Source: Agrobacterium vitis (GTDB lineage Bacteria; Pseudomonadota; Alphaproteobacteria; Rhizobiales; Rhizobiaceae). From it: DNA of 64,000 nucleotides. The translations under genes and the position numbers were made by a program. The stretch covers positions 124,001 to 188,000 of the forward strand of contig NZ_AP023272.1 in assembly GCF_013426735.1 (NCBI RefSeq), given 5' to 3'. Under the pieces are notes generated by a model. That model worked only from the letters and a program-made list of their open reading frames with translations, did no database searches and was not told the DNA's origin. This document shows, one piece after another, positions 42,931 through 53,547 of this stretch. The number at the start of each line of letters is the position of its first letter. The first letter of the stretch is position 1.

Positions 42931-44805
42931 TTAGTTCGGGGCTTGCTTTGCCCACCAGATGTCGGGGAAACCGGTTGAAAAGTGCGGAAACTCTGCCGGG
43001 TGAGCAAGCTTTGACCAATAGGCCATGCGGGCCGTGTTTCCATAGTACATCGGAATGACATAGTGATGCGCCAAAAGGACACGGTCCAGCGCTCTTGTCG
43101 CGGCGATAAGGTCATCCCGGCTTTTTGCGAACACAACCTGATCGATCAGTTTGTCGATGGCGGGGTCGGATATGCCGGCATAATTGCGGGAGCCGTTTTG
43201 ATTGGCGGATGCCGAACCCCAATAATTGCGTTGTTCATTTCCAGGATTGCGGGTCTGTCCCCACACGGTCCAGGTCATATCATAATCAAAATTTCGCAAC
43301 CGATTAATATATTGAGATGAATCCACCGTGCGAATGCCTGCCTCAATACCGATTTTCCGCAGCATTGTGACATAAGGAACTGCCACCACTTCCAGGATCG
43401 GACTGCTCAAAAGAATTTCGAATTTCAGCGGCTCGCCCGTTGCCGCCTTGACCATTTTATTGCCACGAATTTCATATCCGGCCTGCTTCAACAGAGATAC
43501 GGCATTGCGAAGATTGTCACGCTGCTTTTCAGGCGTCCCGCCAACCGGGTTCGTATAGGGCTTGGTGAAAACGTCAGCGGGAACCTCCCCTTTTAAGGCC
43601 TCCAGAATGTCCAGTTCCCTGCCTTGGGGTAGACCGGACGAGGCAAGTTCTGTGCCCCAGAAGAAGCTGTCGATGCGCTTGTAGCTGTTGAAAAATACGG
43701 TCCTGTTGAGCTCTTCGAAATCGAACGCGTAGCCTAAAGCTTCGCGGACCCGCTCATCTTTGAAAAGCTCCCTTCGCAAATTGGGGACCATCGCCTGCAT
43801 AATGCCTGTTGCTCGAAAAGGAGTTGGGGTCTCTTCTCTGACGATCCGCCCATCCTTGACGGCTGGAAAATCAAAAGCTGTGGCCCAATGAGCGGCCTTG
43901 GTCTCATACCAATAATCCACGGTCCCGGCCCGAAAGGCTTCAAACTCCACGTTTTCGTCGGTGAAAAACGTATAAATCACCGTCTTGAAATTGTTATAGC
44001 CGATGTTGACGTTCACATCTTTGCCCCAGTAATCCTCCCGCAATTCGTAGCGCACGTTTCCACCCGGCGAAAATCCGGCGATGCGATAGGGGCCGGAACC
44101 CATGATCGGCTCCAACGTCGTCTTGGAAATGTCGCGTGGCTTGCCATCGGGGCCCTGGCCCTCCCACCAGTGCTTCGGAACGATATCCAGTTCACCGACG
44201 ATCAAGGGCAATTCCTTGTTGCCCTTCTGATCGAAAGTAAATGTCACTTCCCGTTCACCGGTCTTTTCGGCTTTCACCACATGGCTATAGTAAGAGGTGA
44301 AAAGCGGATTGAGCTCCTTGAATTTTTCCAGGCTGAAAACAACGTCTTCCGGTGTGACTGGCTGACCATCGGCCCATTTTGCTTGCTGTCTGAGACGAAA
44401 CTTGACGTAGGAAAAATCAGCAGGATAAGCGAAAGCTTCAGCGAGCAATCCATAGCTCGTGCCATCCTCATCCAAGGAAGGCTTCAATAGCGTTTCCGTC
44501 ACCATCGACAGACGGGGCAATAGTCCTGCCGCAAGTTGGCCTTTATCCAAAACAGGATTGAACGTATCAAACGTCCCATTGGCCGACAGTTTCAGTTCAC
44601 CCGCCTTCGGCGCATCTGGATTGACATAGTCGAAGCGTTGAAAACCCTCGGGATATTTCGGTGCGTCGATCAAGCCGATGGCGTGGCGCCATTGGGGTTC
44701 CTCTGCGAAAGCCTGGGTGGTCAAGCCTTGTGCGGCGCAAAGACCCATAAGCAATGGCCCCAAAAACAATGCGCGTATTTTTGCCCCGACGCGGATGACA
44801 GCCAT
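42931..44805 (-). CDS. yejA: extracellular peptide-binding protein
   Basis: A 624-residue periplasmic binding protein of the SBP_bac_5 class. A signal peptide ends near TTQAFAEEP; GAGGGGG lies before the ATG at 44805. Typical stretches are FQRFDYVNPDAPKAGELKLS (split across the mature start), GLLAEAFAYPADFSYVKF and NEQRNYWGSASANQNGSRNY. It is the first gene of yejABEF; the 173-base gap to yejB may include a processing or attenuation site. Confidence 0.94.
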   Translation of the reverse strand: MAVIRVGAKIRALFLGPLLMGLCAAQGLTTQAFAEEPQWRHAIGLIDAPKYPEGFQRFDYVNPDAPKAGELKLSANGTFDTFNPVLDKGQLAAGLLPRLSMVTETLLKPSLDEDGTSYGLLAEAFAYPADFSYVKFRLRQQAKWADGQPVTPEDVVFSLEKFKELNPLFTSYYSHVVKAEKTGEREVTFTFDQKGNKELPLIVGELDIVPKHWWEGQGPDGKPRDISKTTLEPIMGSGPYRIAGFSPGGNVRYELREDYWGKDVNVNIGYNNFKTVIYTFFTDENVEFEAFRAGTVDYWYETKAAHWATAFDFPAVKDGRIVREETPTPFRATGIMQAMVPNLRRELFKDERVREALGYAFDFEELNRTVFFNSYKRIDSFFWGTELASSGLPQGRELDILEALKGEVPADVFTKPYTNPVGGTPEKQRDNLRNAVSLLKQAGYEIRGNKMVKAATGEPLKFEILLSSPILEVVAVPYVTMLRKIGIEAGIRTVDSSQYINRLRNFDYDMTWTVWGQTRNPGNEQRNYWGSASANQNGSRNYAGISDPAIDKLIDQVVFAKSRDDLIAATRALDRVLLAHHYVIPMYYGNTARMAYWSKLAHPAEFPHFSTGFPDIWWAKQAPN

Positions 44806-45064
44806 GAATACCCCCTCGAATTTCAACAGAAAGGCCGACAATGCCTTTCCACCTGCGTGACGTCCCACATTCCTGGCAGAGAAAAGGGACCATGCCGTGG
44901 TGATTTGGCTGACAAGATAAGACAAAACCGGGCGAAAGACAGGCTTTGGCACGTAAACCCACACGAACTCTCCGGTTTTGAGGATTGCCGGGTTTCACTT
45001 TTGCCTGACAAACCCTAGTTTGATTGCCATGTAGACGGATGATTCCGCAAGGATGAGGTGAATT

Positions 45065-46105
45065 TTGACGAGACGATCAACAGTGCTGCGCGCGATGACA
45101 GCCGGGCTGGCGGTTCTTTCACTCGGGATCGACATGGCCATGGCCGGGCCGGATCAGCCTGCAAAACTCGCCTTTCCCCAGGAAACCCTTCCCAATGCAG
45201 GGCCGTCCACGCCCTATGGTTCCTATGCGCGCGGCTGCATGAGCGGAGCAGTCGCCCTGCCGACGGATGGGCCGAATTGGCAGGCCATGCGCCTGTCGCG
45301 CAATCGCCGCTGGGGCAATCCGGCGATGATCCAGACCATCGAGCAATTGTCGCGGGATGCGCCGAAAATCGGTTGGCCGGGCCTGCTGGTCGGCGATATT
45401 GCCCAGCCACGCGGCGGGCCGATGGCCAATGGCCATGCCTCCCACCAGATCGGATTGGACGCCGATATCTGGCTGACCCCGATGCCAGCGAAGCGCCTGA
45501 CGGTGCAGCAGCGCGAAGACCTTCCCTTTACCTCGATGATCCTGAAGGATAAATTCCTGACGATCAATCCGCAGACCTGGACACCGACCCATGCCCGGCT
45601 GCTGATGCTGGCAGCAAGCTATCCGCAGGTCGAGCGGCTGTTCGTCAATCCGACCATCAAGAAGAAACTCTGCGAAAGCTGGACGGGCGACCGGACCAAT
45701 ATGGGCAAGATCCGCCCGATCTATGGCCATGACGCCCATTTCCATATCCGGCTTTCCTGCCCGCCCGGTGCCGCCGGTTGCAAGCCGCAAGCACCTGTTG
45801 CCCCCGGCGACGGCTGCGATAAATCGCTGGCCTGGTGGTTTACCAAGGAACCGTGGGAACAGAAGAAACGCGACCCGAATGCCAAGCCCCCGCCGCCGCC
45901 ACGCCCCGTGATGGTTTCGGACCTACCCAAAGCCTGTGCCGCGGTGCTGGATGCTCCGTCTGTCGCCAGCGAGAAACAGGCGACCTTCGGCGGCGTCAAG
46001 GCCTATGTCAGCCCTGGGTCTGCCTCTGTGAAAGCTTCAACGGTCACCCCCGATGATGCCAACCTGCCGAGCGAGGACGTTCCATCACCGTCTCCGCGCC
46101 CCTAA
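45065..46105 (+). CDS. mepA: penicillin-insensitive murein endopeptidase
   Basis: A 346-residue periplasmic LAS-family metallopeptidase that cuts D-Ala-mDAP and mDAP-mDAP cross-links. Zinc ligands are visible in GHASHQIGLDADIW (His...Asp) and YGHDAHFHIRLSCP (His-x-His). The TTG start with GAGG upstream gives the basic signal peptide MTRRSTVLRAMTAGLAVLS; the ATG ten codons later would lose the charged part. Pro-rich sequence follows the domain. It is divergent from yejA and followed by a hairpin. Confidence 0.92.
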   Translation: MTRRSTVLRAMTAGLAVLSLGIDMAMAGPDQPAKLAFPQETLPNAGPSTPYGSYARGCMSGAVALPTDGPNWQAMRLSRNRRWGNPAMIQTIEQLSRDAPKIGWPGLLVGDIAQPRGGPMANGHASHQIGLDADIWLTPMPAKRLTVQQREDLPFTSMILKDKFLTINPQTWTPTHARLLMLAASYPQVERLFVNPTIKKKLCESWTGDRTNMGKIRPIYGHDAHFHIRLSCPPGAAGCKPQAPVAPGDGCDKSLAWWFTKEPWEQKKRDPNAKPPPPPRPVMVSDLPKACAAVLDAPSVASEKQATFGGVKAYVSPGSASVKASTVTPDDANLPSEDVPSPSPRP

Positions 46106-46110
46106 GATTA

Positions 46111-46137
46111 GGCGGGGCGGCTTTTCAATTCCCCGCC
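46111..46137 (+). terminator. hairpin after mepA
   Basis: GGCGGGG (46111-46117) pairs with CCCCGCC (46131-46137), just after the mepA stop. Only a weak T-run follows, so termination may be partial. Confidence 0.55.
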
Positions 46138-46187
46138 CCTTGGTATAAGAGATCCGCAAATCGATTTAAACGCTCAGGGGAGAACCA

Positions 46188-46568
46188 ATGGCTGAGCGCC
46201 AGAAGATTGCGCTGATCGCGCATGACAAGATGAAGGACCAGATGGCGGCATTTGCCCGTCATCATCAGAGTTTTCTTGAGCAATGGCAGATTGTCGCCAC
46301 CGGCACGACCGGCGCACGGGTGCAGGACGCCTGCCCGAAACTGGACGTTCTCAGGATGAAAAGTGGCCCTCTGGGCGGCGACCAGCAAATCGGCGCAATG
46401 ATTGCCCAGGAAGAGGTCGCCATGCTGATCTTCTTCGTCGATCCCCTCACCCCCATGCCCCATGATGTCGATGTCAAAGCGCTGATGCGACTGGCTATTC
46501 TTTACGATACACCGATGGCGCTCAATCGGGCGACAGCCGACCGTCTGTTGCCCGTGATCACGGAATAA
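46188..46568 (+). CDS. mgsA: methylglyoxal synthase
   Basis: A 126-residue enzyme that turns dihydroxyacetone phosphate into methylglyoxal and phosphate, a bypass of lower glycolysis. [16 protein letters not shown], the phosphate-binding ATGTTGARV and [15 protein letters not shown] with the catalytic Asp in [14 protein letters not shown] are visible. It is shorter than E. coli MgsA (152) but typical for this group. GGGGAG lies five bases upstream of the start. glk follows after 47 bases. Confidence 0.95.
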   Translation: MAERQKIALIAHDKMKDQMAAFARHHQSFLEQWQIVATGTTGARVQDACPKLDVLRMKSGPLGGDQQIGAMIAQEEVAMLIFFVDPLTPMPHDVDVKALMRLAILYDTPMALNRATADRLLPVITE

Positions 46569-46615
46569 TATCAAACCGCAAGGCCGAAGCCGCGTGACCA
46601 GAAATGGATTTTTCA

Positions 46616-47638
46616 ATGCCAAAACCTCATGACAATGATCACATGCCCTTTCCGGTTCTTGTCGGCGATATCGGCGGCACCAATGCGCGCTTCTGGATTC
46701 TCATGGATGCCCATGCTGCGCCTAAGGAATTTGCCAATATTCACACAGCGGATTTCCCGACCATCGACCAGGCCATTCAGGATTGTATTCTCGACAAATC
46801 CGGCTTCCAGCCGCGCTCGGCCATTCTGGCTGTGGCCGGTCCGATCAAGGATGATGAAATCCCGCTGACCAATTGCCCCTGGGTCATTCGTCCCAAGGCG
46901 ATGATTGCCGATCTTGGCTTTGACGACGTGCTTGTTGTCAACGATTTCGAGGCGCAGGCGCTGGCCGCTGCATCGCTCGGGCGCGACGACCGCGAACCGA
47001 TCGGTCCCCTGACCGAAACCTCGCTGAACTCCCGCGTCATTCTGGGACCCGGCACCGGGCTGGGTGTTGGCGGGCTGCTTTATACCCATCATACCTGGTT
47101 TCCGGTTCCCGGCGAAGGTGGCCATGTGGATATCGGACCGCGCAGTGACCGGGATTGGCAGATTTTTCCGCATATCGAACGGATCGAAGGCCGGATTTCT
47201 GGCGAGCAGATCCTGTGTGGGCGCGGCATCCTGCATCTTTACAATGCCATCTGCGCTGCCGATGGCATTGCGCCTGTATGGACCGATCCCGCCGATGTGA
47301 CCCAGCATGCCCTGAAGGGCAATGATCCGGTCTGCGTGGAAACCATGACACTGTTCGTGACCTATCTTGGCCGGATTGCCGGTGATATGGCTCTGGTTTT
47401 CATGGCCCGTGGCGGCGTTTTCCTATCCGGCGGCATTTCGCAAAAGATTATCCCCTTGCTGAAGAGCCCGGTCTTCCGGGCGGCTTTCGAGGACAAGGCG
47501 CCGCATACCGAGATGATGAAGACCATTCCCACCTTTGTCGCTATTCACCCGCAGGCCGCCCTTTCGGGGCTGGCAGCCTATGCCCGCACGCCATCGAGCT
47601 ATGGCGTGAAGCATGAGGGCCGTCGCTGGCAGCGTTGA
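46616..47638 (+). CDS. glk: glucokinase
   Basis: A 340-residue ROK-independent (Glk-type) glucokinase. The N-terminal phosphate-binding [15 protein letters not shown], the central [15 protein letters not shown] and [14 protein letters not shown] are all present. The ATG at 46616 is preferred over one four codons earlier by family N-terminus and by GGA seven bases upstream. Probably co-transcribed with mgsA. Confidence 0.95.
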   Translation: MPKPHDNDHMPFPVLVGDIGGTNARFWILMDAHAAPKEFANIHTADFPTIDQAIQDCILDKSGFQPRSAILAVAGPIKDDEIPLTNCPWVIRPKAMIADLGFDDVLVVNDFEAQALAAASLGRDDREPIGPLTETSLNSRVILGPGTGLGVGGLLYTHHTWFPVPGEGGHVDIGPRSDRDWQIFPHIERIEGRISGEQILCGRGILHLYNAICAADGIAPVWTDPADVTQHALKGNDPVCVETMTLFVTYLGRIAGDMALVFMARGGVFLSGGISQKIIPLLKSPVFRAAFEDKAPHTEMMKTIPTFVAIHPQAALSGLAAYARTPSSYGVKHEGRRWQR

Positions 47639-47742
47639 TTGCGTCGCGCATTGCTCTATGGTCAAAAGCAGCCGGACTGGCTATAGACCGGCTGGCGCGG
47701 CCATGACGGTCGCTATGACCAATCGAATGGGAAAGACATTTC

Positions 47743-49533
47743 TTGCGCGACACCATCAAGACCTCCCTGCCAGAATCGTCGGAAAGCATCACCGCCGTTC
47801 TCAAGCGGGTCATCGCCGAAAACGGCCGCGATCATGTCCGCGGCTATGTCTTCGCCATCATCTGCCTGGCAACCGTGGCGCTGACGACGGCCTTTACCGC
47901 CTGGATCATGGAAACGGTGATTAACGAGGCCTTCGCCAACAAGCGCGCCGATCTGGTCTGGATCATCTGCGTCTCGATCTTCATCGCTTTCTCGCTGCGT
48001 GGCCTTGCCAGCTATGGCCAGGCGGTGGCTTTGTCCAAGATCGGCAACAATATTGTCGCCCGCTATCAGAAGCGGTTGTTCAGCCATCTGATGACGCTGT
48101 CCATGGGCTATTTCAACGAGGCCCGCTCGGCGCATCTGGCCGCCCAGGTCAGCCAGAATGTCAATGGTATCAGAGATGTCCTGAACCTGACTGTCACCTC
48201 GACGGCGCGGGATCTGCTCAGCCTGATTGGCTTGATCGCGGTCATGCTCGCCAAGGACTGGGTGTTGACGCTGATCGTTTTCGTGGTGGCGCCGCCAGTT
48301 CTCTATTCGCTGCGCTATATTTCCAAGCGGCTGCGCAAGGCAACAACGGATTCCGTCATGCTCAACAGCCGGGTGCTCGGCGCCATGCAGGAAAGCGTCC
48401 AGGGCATTGCCGTCGTCAAGGCCTTCACCATGGAGGAAGAGCTTGGCCGCAAGGTGGAAGGCATTATCGACAGTGCCGAAAGCCGCGCCAACCGCATTGC
48501 CCGTCTGAGTGAACGCACGTCGCCGATTACCGAGAGCTTTGCCGGTCTCGCCATTGCTGCTGTGATTGCCTATGCCTCCTATCGCACCATCGCCGGTGGC
48601 ATGTTGCCGGGCGCCTTCTTCTCCTTCATCGCCGCCCTGCTGATGGCCTATGAGCCTGCCAAGCGGCTGGCGAAATTGCAGATCCAGATGGAACGGGCCG
48701 TGGTCAATGCCCGGATGATCTATGCGATCCTCGACACCCAGCCGCACCAGCGCGACAAGGCCAGCGCTGGCGAATTGAAGGTCAGCGAAGCCCGCATTGA
48801 GTTCAAAAATATTCATTTCGCCTATGGCAACGGCCCTGAAATTCTGAAGGGCGTCGATATCACTGCCGAAGGCGGCAAGACCACCGCGCTGGTCGGGCCG
48901 TCGGGCGCTGGCAAATCGACGATCATCACGCTGATCCCACGCTTCTACGATCCGCCGCAGGGCCAGATCCTGATCGACGGGCAGGACATTGCCGACGTGA
49001 CCAAGGCCTCGTTGCGCAAGCATATCGCCTATGTATCGCAGCATCCCTATCTGTTCGAAGGCACGATCCGCGACAATATCCGCTATGGCCGTCCGGACGC
49101 CACCGATGCAGACGTAGAAGAGGCCGCGCGCCTTGCCTATGCGCATGATTTCATCATGGCCCAGCCCTATGGCTATGAAACACCGGTGGGCGAAAACGGC
49201 CTGACGCTGTCCGGTGGCCAGCGACAGCGCCTGTCCATCGCCCGCGCTCTGGTGCGCAACGCGCCGATCCTGCTTCTGGACGAAGCGACATCCGCTCTCG
49301 ACACAGAATCGGAAGCCGCCGTGCAGAAGGCACTGGACGAAGCCATGAACGGACGGACCGTCGTGGTCATTGCGCACAGGCTGTCCACCGTGGTCAAGGC
49401 CGACAAGATCGTCGTAATGCAGGATGGCCGGGTGGTTGAGGTGGGCAACCACAGGACGTTGACGGAAAGACCGGAGGGGCTTTACGCGCGGCTGAACAAT
49501 ATGCAGGCAACCAATGGAAGTCCTTCACTGTAA
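47743..49533 (+). CDS. ABC exporter, MsbA/LmrA-like half-transporter
   Basis: A 596-residue half-transporter. The N-terminal 330 residues form six membrane helices (VFAIICLATVALTTAFTAWI is the first). The ATPase domain has Walker A VGPSGAGKSTIITLI, signature [15 protein letters not shown] and Walker B ILLLDEATSALDTES with the switch His in VIAHRLSTV. As a homodimer it would flip lipids or export drugs or polysaccharide-linked molecules; no substrate is evident. The start is a TTG with GGGAAAG upstream. Confidence 0.93.
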   Translation: MRDTIKTSLPESSESITAVLKRVIAENGRDHVRGYVFAIICLATVALTTAFTAWIMETVINEAFANKRADLVWIICVSIFIAFSLRGLASYGQAVALSKIGNNIVARYQKRLFSHLMTLSMGYFNEARSAHLAAQVSQNVNGIRDVLNLTVTSTARDLLSLIGLIAVMLAKDWVLTLIVFVVAPPVLYSLRYISKRLRKATTDSVMLNSRVLGAMQESVQGIAVVKAFTMEEELGRKVEGIIDSAESRANRIARLSERTSPITESFAGLAIAAVIAYASYRTIAGGMLPGAFFSFIAALLMAYEPAKRLAKLQIQMERAVVNARMIYAILDTQPHQRDKASAGELKVSEARIEFKNIHFAYGNGPEILKGVDITAEGGKTTALVGPSGAGKSTIITLIPRFYDPPQGQILIDGQDIADVTKASLRKHIAYVSQHPYLFEGTIRDNIRYGRPDATDADVEEAARLAYAHDFIMAQPYGYETPVGENGLTLSGGQRQRLSIARALVRNAPILLLDEATSALDTESEAAVQKALDEAMNGRTVVVIAHRLSTVVKADKIVVMQDGRVVEVGNHRTLTERPEGLYARLNNMQATNGSPSL

Positions 49534-49578
49534 GCACAAAGCCTGCGGAGAAGGACGGATCAAGACGGAGAGAGAGGC

Positions 49579-50433
49579 ATGACAGTTGCATTGAACACCG
49601 GTCCGACACAGACTGGCCCGATGAAGCTGGTCGTGGTAGGCGCCAGCGGACGCATGGGTCAGGCGCTGGTGCGGATCATCTGCGAGACGCAGGGTGCGGT
49701 GCTGCATGCGGCGGTGGGCCGTCCGGGCTCCGCCTCGATTGGCCGGGATGCCGGCGATCTGGCGGGCCTCGGTCCCCTGGGTGTTCCCGTCACCGACGAT
49801 GCATTGGCCGCCTTCGTCAATGCTGATGGGGTCATCGACTTTACCAAGCCGGAAACCTCATTGGAGTTTGCCGCCCTCGCAGCCCAGGCCCGCATCGTTC
49901 ATATCATTGGCACAACGGGATGCTCGCCAGCCGATGAGGCAAGGTTCGAGGCAGCAGCGCGCCATGCCAGAATCGTCAAATCCGGTAATATGAGCCTCGG
50001 CGTCAACCTGTTGTCGGTCCTGGTTGCCCAGGCTGCAAAGGCGCTGGAAGCCTCCGGCTGGGATATCGAAGTGCTGGAAATGCATCACAAACACAAGGTC
50101 GATGCGCCCTCGGGCACCGCCCTTCTTCTGGGAGAAGCCGCCGCCAAGGGGCGTGGCATCGACCTCAAGGACAAGGCCGTCAAAGTGCGCGACGGACATA
50201 CCGGGGCGCGTGCGCCCGGATCGATCGGCTTTGCAACGCTGCGCGGTGGCTCTGTTATCGGCGAACATTCCGTTCTGCTGGCTGGCGAAGGCGAGATCGT
50301 CACGCTCTCCCATAGTGCTGGCGACCGCTCGATCTTCGCACGCGGCGCGGTCAAGGCCGCGCTCTGGGCGCAGGACAAGAAGCCCGGACTTTACTCCATG
50401 CTCGATGTTCTCGGGCTTTCATCTCCGCAATAA
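49579..50433 (+). CDS. dapB: 4-hydroxy-tetrahydrodipicolinate reductase
   Basis: A 284-residue enzyme of lysine and diaminopimelate synthesis. The NAD(P) motif is [15 protein letters not shown]. The catalytic His and Lys are in [24 protein letters not shown] precedes the start; about 14 extra residues come before the Rossmann strand, so [10 protein letters not shown] is a possible later start. It lies 45 bases after the exporter, and gpmA follows after 45 bases. Confidence 0.96.
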   Translation: MTVALNTGPTQTGPMKLVVVGASGRMGQALVRIICETQGAVLHAAVGRPGSASIGRDAGDLAGLGPLGVPVTDDALAAFVNADGVIDFTKPETSLEFAALAAQARIVHIIGTTGCSPADEARFEAAARHARIVKSGNMSLGVNLLSVLVAQAAKALEASGWDIEVLEMHHKHKVDAPSGTALLLGEAAAKGRGIDLKDKAVKVRDGHTGARAPGSIGFATLRGGSVIGEHSVLLAGEGEIVTLSHSAGDRSIFARGAVKAALWAQDKKPGLYSMLDVLGLSSPQ

Positions 50434-50478
50434 TGTTTCCAGTAACGTCCCAGTAACGTAAATGAGAGGATTTAGTCG

Positions 50479-51114
50479 ATGACCGGTACCCTCGTGCTCG
50501 TGCGCCATGGCCAGAGCGATTGGAATTTGAAGAACCTGTTCACCGGTTGGCGTGATCCCGACCTGACTGAACTTGGCGTGCAGGAAGCCAATGCTGGCGG
50601 AAAAGCGCTGAAGGAGTACGGCATTCAGTTCGATATCGCCTTTACCTCCGATCTTTCCCGCGCCCAGAAGACCTGCGGTATCATTCTCGACAATCTTGGC
50701 CAATCCGGCCTTGAAACCATCCGCGATCAGGCCCTGAACGAGCGTGATTACGGCGATCTTTCCGGCCTCAACAAGGACGATGCCCGCGCCAAATGGGGCG
50801 AGGAACAAGTGCATATCTGGCGCCGTTCCTACGACATTCCGCCACCGGGCGGCGAAAGCCTGCGCGATACCGGCGCCCGCGTCTGGCCCTATTACCTCAC
50901 CGAAATCCTGCCGCGCGTGCTGCGGGGCGAAAAGGTGCTGGTGGCGGCCCATGGCAATTCGCTGCGCTCGCTGGTGATGGTGCTGGACAAGCTGACCAAG
51001 GAACAGATCCTCAGCGTCAATCTCGCCACTGGCGTGCCGATGGTCTACAAGCTGAACGCCGATTCCACCGTGGCCTCCAAGGACGTGCTCGGCGACATGT
51101 CTGGCGCCCATTGA
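50479..51114 (+). CDS. gpmA: 2,3-bisphosphoglycerate-dependent phosphoglycerate mutase
   Basis: A 211-residue glycolytic mutase. The phosphorylated His is in [18 protein letters not shown], followed by [17 protein letters not shown] and the second His in [16 protein letters not shown]. It is shorter than E. coli GpmA (250), as usual in alphaproteobacteria. A T-tract hairpin ends the transcript. Confidence 0.96.
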   Translation: MTGTLVLVRHGQSDWNLKNLFTGWRDPDLTELGVQEANAGGKALKEYGIQFDIAFTSDLSRAQKTCGIILDNLGQSGLETIRDQALNERDYGDLSGLNKDDARAKWGEEQVHIWRRSYDIPPPGGESLRDTGARVWPYYLTEILPRVLRGEKVLVAAHGNSLRSLVMVLDKLTKEQILSVNLATGVPMVYKLNADSTVASKDVLGDMSGAH

Positions 51115-51146
51115 GCAATGGTTCAACTATTTTCATCAATGACGTC

Positions 51147-51177
51147 AGGGCTCCTCCAAGAGGGGCCCTTATTTTTG
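51147..51177 (+). terminator. gpmA terminator
   Basis: AGGGCTCCTC and GAGGGGCCCT pair around a short loop with one mismatch and are followed by TTATTTTTG. It lies 33 bases past the gpmA stop and overlaps the end of the converging retropepsin gene. Confidence 0.8.
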
Positions 51178-51705
51178 ACTAAGCCGCATCTGGCCATCTT
51201 CAACTTTGTAACTGCCGAGCTGTTTCAGGAATGTCATACCGATCAGCGTGCCGGACAGGGCCTTGTCCTTCAGCACCATGGCTTGAACCTGCGTGGCACG
51301 CACCCCGCCAACCTCCACCCGGTCAAGCGTCACCACCGCAGCCAAAGTGTCGCCATTGGCGGTATTGACCTTGTATTTGAAATTCAGATCATTGCCGCTG
51401 AAGCCAAGCCTGCGGGCGATGGTCTCGTTAATGGCAACCGTGCTTGCGCCGGTATCAATCATCGCATCGACGGTTTTGCCTTTGATGCGGAAGGGCGCGA
51501 TGAAATGGCCCCGGCCATCGGCCTTCAGGATCGCCTGACCTGAACCGGCGACCGGCTGCGGTGCGACCGCGAGACGGGTTGCCTCAAGACTTGCCGCCTG
51601 CGATGACTTTTCCGGCGCGGTGTGCGTCCTGTCCTGCAAATAGGCAGGCAATTGCGTGGCGACGAGGACTGTCAGACCGGCAAAGACCAGAACCCTCATC
51701 AGCAT
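51169..51705 (-). CDS. retropepsin-like aspartic protease (TIGR02281 type)
   Basis: A 178-residue membrane-anchored protein. One N-terminal helix (MRVLVFAGLTVLVATQL) is followed by a polar linker and one aspartic protease lobe with the catalytic triad DTGAST at about residue 90. It also has GVRATQVQAMVLKD and LIGMTFLKQLGSYKVEDG. Family members act as homodimers facing the periplasm, with unknown substrates. The ATG at 51705 has GGGAG nine bases upstream. The 3' end lies in the gpmA terminator. Confidence 0.88.
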   Translation of the reverse strand: MLMRVLVFAGLTVLVATQLPAYLQDRTHTAPEKSSQAASLEATRLAVAPQPVAGSGQAILKADGRGHFIAPFRIKGKTVDAMIDTGASTVAINETIARRLGFSGNDLNFKYKVNTANGDTLAAVVTLDRVEVGGVRATQVQAMVLKDKALSGTLIGMTFLKQLGSYKVEDGQMRLSQK

Positions 51706-51784
51706 CGCGTCAATCTCCCACCGTTTTGAAGATAAAAACGCTGACGGGCTTTCACTCCGGTTAACATCACCGTTCAAAAGCAAA

Positions 51785-51807
51785 CCCCGGCGTCAGAAAC
51801 GCCGGGG
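51785..51807 (-). terminator. upp terminator
   Basis: A perfect 9-bp stem CCCCGGCGT / ACGCCGGGG with a five-base loop, followed on the minus strand by TTTGCTTTTG. It begins 27 bases after the upp stop. Confidence 0.85.
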
Positions 51808-51834
51808 TCGAAGCCGTTCGTCGTTAAGAAAATT

Positions 51835-52464
51835 TTACTTGGTGCCGTACATCCGGTCGCCAGCGTCACCCAGGCCCGGCACGATATAGCCCTGCTCGTT
51901 CAGGTGACTATCAATCGAAGCCGTAAAGATCGGCACATCGGGATGGGCTTCGCGGAAATGTTTCAAACCTTCAGGGGCTGCCAACAGGCAAACGAAGCGC
52001 AGGTTCTTCGCTCCCCGCTCCTTCAGCTTATCGACGGCAGCGATTGAAGAATTGCCGGTGGCCAACATCGGATCGACGACAATCACCAGCCGCTCCGACA
52101 GGTTTTCCGGGGCTTTGAAGTAGTATTCGACCGGCTGCAAGGTCTCGTGATCGCGGTAGACGCCCACATGCGAGACACGGGCGGAGGGAACCAGATCCAG
52201 CATGCCTTCCAGCAGGCCGTTTCCGGCCCGCAGAATGGACGCGAACACCAGCTTCTTGCCTTCCAGCACCGGTGCTTCCATTTCCACCATCGGCGTTTCG
52301 ATGGTTTCCACGGTCAGTTCCAGATCGCGGGTCACTTCATAGCAGAGCAGCGTCGAGATTTCCCGCAGCAGACGGCGAAAGCCCGCCGTCGAGGTTTCCT
52401 TACGGCGCATGAAGGTCAGCTTGTGCTGCACCAGGGGGTGATTGATGACTGTGACGCCGTCCAT
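51835..52464 (-). CDS. upp: uracil phosphoribosyltransferase
   Basis: A 209-residue salvage enzyme making UMP from uracil and PRPP. The family opening is [32 protein letters not shown] holds substrate contacts and [17 protein letters not shown] is the PRPP loop. The ATG at 52464 has AGAGG six bases upstream; a longer frame is not conserved. It lies 84 bases downstream of add on the same strand. Confidence 0.97.
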   Translation of the reverse strand: MDGVTVINHPLVQHKLTFMRRKETSTAGFRRLLREISTLLCYEVTRDLELTVETIETPMVEMEAPVLEGKKLVFASILRAGNGLLEGMLDLVPSARVSHVGVYRDHETLQPVEYYFKAPENLSERLVIVVDPMLATGNSSIAAVDKLKERGAKNLRFVCLLAAPEGLKHFREAHPDVPIFTASIDSHLNEQGYIVPGLGDAGDRMYGTK

Positions 52465-52548
52465 GGGAAACCTCTTGTCTCTTCCGCTCAATTCCTGACT
52501 GTGATGTTTCTTCCAACGAATCGGTGGGATGAGCAAGGCTTGCAGCCG

Positions 52549-53547
52549 TTAAATCGCTGCCTCATCCCCAGAACCAGCCGCTTGCAGCCGCTGCAACAGG
52601 TTTTGGCGGGTCGCCTCGTCCACGAAAGCCGCCTCAATGGCCGTGCGCGTCATGGCGTTGATCTCGGCGTTTGAAAAGCCCATCTCCGCAACGATGGCAT
52701 AATCTCGTGCCAGTGATGTCTGAAAAAACGGCGGATCGTCGGAATTGATACACATTCGCACCCCGGCATCGGCCAGAGCCCGCATCGGATGACTGGCATA
52801 ATCCTCAAACACCTTGAGCGCGATATTGGAGGCGGGGCAGACTTCCAGCACAACGCCCTCATCCGCCAGTCGCTGTACCAGATCGGCATCCTCAATCGCA
52901 CGCACGCCATGGCCAATCCGGCTTGGGCGCACCAGATCCAGCGCGTCACGAACGCTGAAAGCTCCACAGAGTTCACCAGCATGGATGGTAATGCCGTAGC
53001 CCGCCTCACGGGCGATGTCGAAGGCCGGGGCGTAATCCGCCACCCGGTTCATGCGTTCCTCACCCGCCATATTGAAGCCGGTGATCAGCGGATGGTGGTA
53101 ATCGGCCAGCCATTTCGCCCGACGCAAGACGTTTTCCGGCCCCAGATGCCGTTCACCAATAATCACCATCCGGCATTCGATACCGGTCTTGGCCCGTGCA
53201 GCGACAATGCCCTCTGCCAACCCTTCGATATAGGCTTCGGCGGACAGTCCCACCGCTTCGCCGTGATCAGGCGAAACGAATAGCTCGCTATAGATCGTAT
53301 TGACGCCCGCCAATTCGCTCAGATAGGCCTCGGCCAAGGCGGCAAAATCCTCCTCGCTGCGAAACACCGAGGCGACGAAATCATAGGCGGCTATGAAACT
53401 GGTAAAGTCCTCCCAGACATAGCTTTCATTGCGGATAAAACTGCTGGCGTCTATGCCATATTTCTCGGCTTGGGCCGCGACCAGAGCCGGAGGTGCGGCA
53501 CCTTCGATATGGCAATGCAACTCGGCCTTCAACAGGGACGCAGTCAT
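52549..53547 (-). CDS. add: adenosine deaminase
   Basis: A 332-residue zinc amidohydrolase that converts (deoxy)adenosine to inosine. Metal and catalytic motifs are [10 protein letters not shown] (His-x-His), [20 protein letters not shown] and the Asp pair [11 protein letters not shown]. An adenine deaminase of the same family is possible, but the neighbourhood of deoB and upp favours nucleosides. The start overlaps the deoB stop by four bases. Confidence 0.92.
   Translation of the reverse strand: MTASLLKAELHCHIEGAAPPALVAAQAEKYGIDASSFIRNESYVWEDFTSFIAAYDFVASVFRSEEDFAALAEAYLSELAGVNTIYSELFVSPDHGEAVGLSAEAYIEGLAEGIVAARAKTGIECRMVIIGERHLGPENVLRRAKWLADYHHPLITGFNMAGEERMNRVADYAPAFDIAREAGYGITIHAGELCGAFSVRDALDLVRPSRIGHGVRAIEDADLVQRLADEGVVLEVCPASNIALKVFEDYASHPMRALADAGVRMCINSDDPPFFQTSLARDYAIVAEMGFSNAEINAMTRTAIEAAFVDEATRQNLLQRLQAAGSGDEAAI

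Noticed and set aside
47713..49452. A 579-codon open frame on the minus strand
   Set aside because: It lies entirely opposite the ABC exporter, whose Walker and signature motifs are intact on the plus strand. Its product is His/Gln/Arg-rich low-quality sequence, as expected of a shadow in GC-rich DNA.
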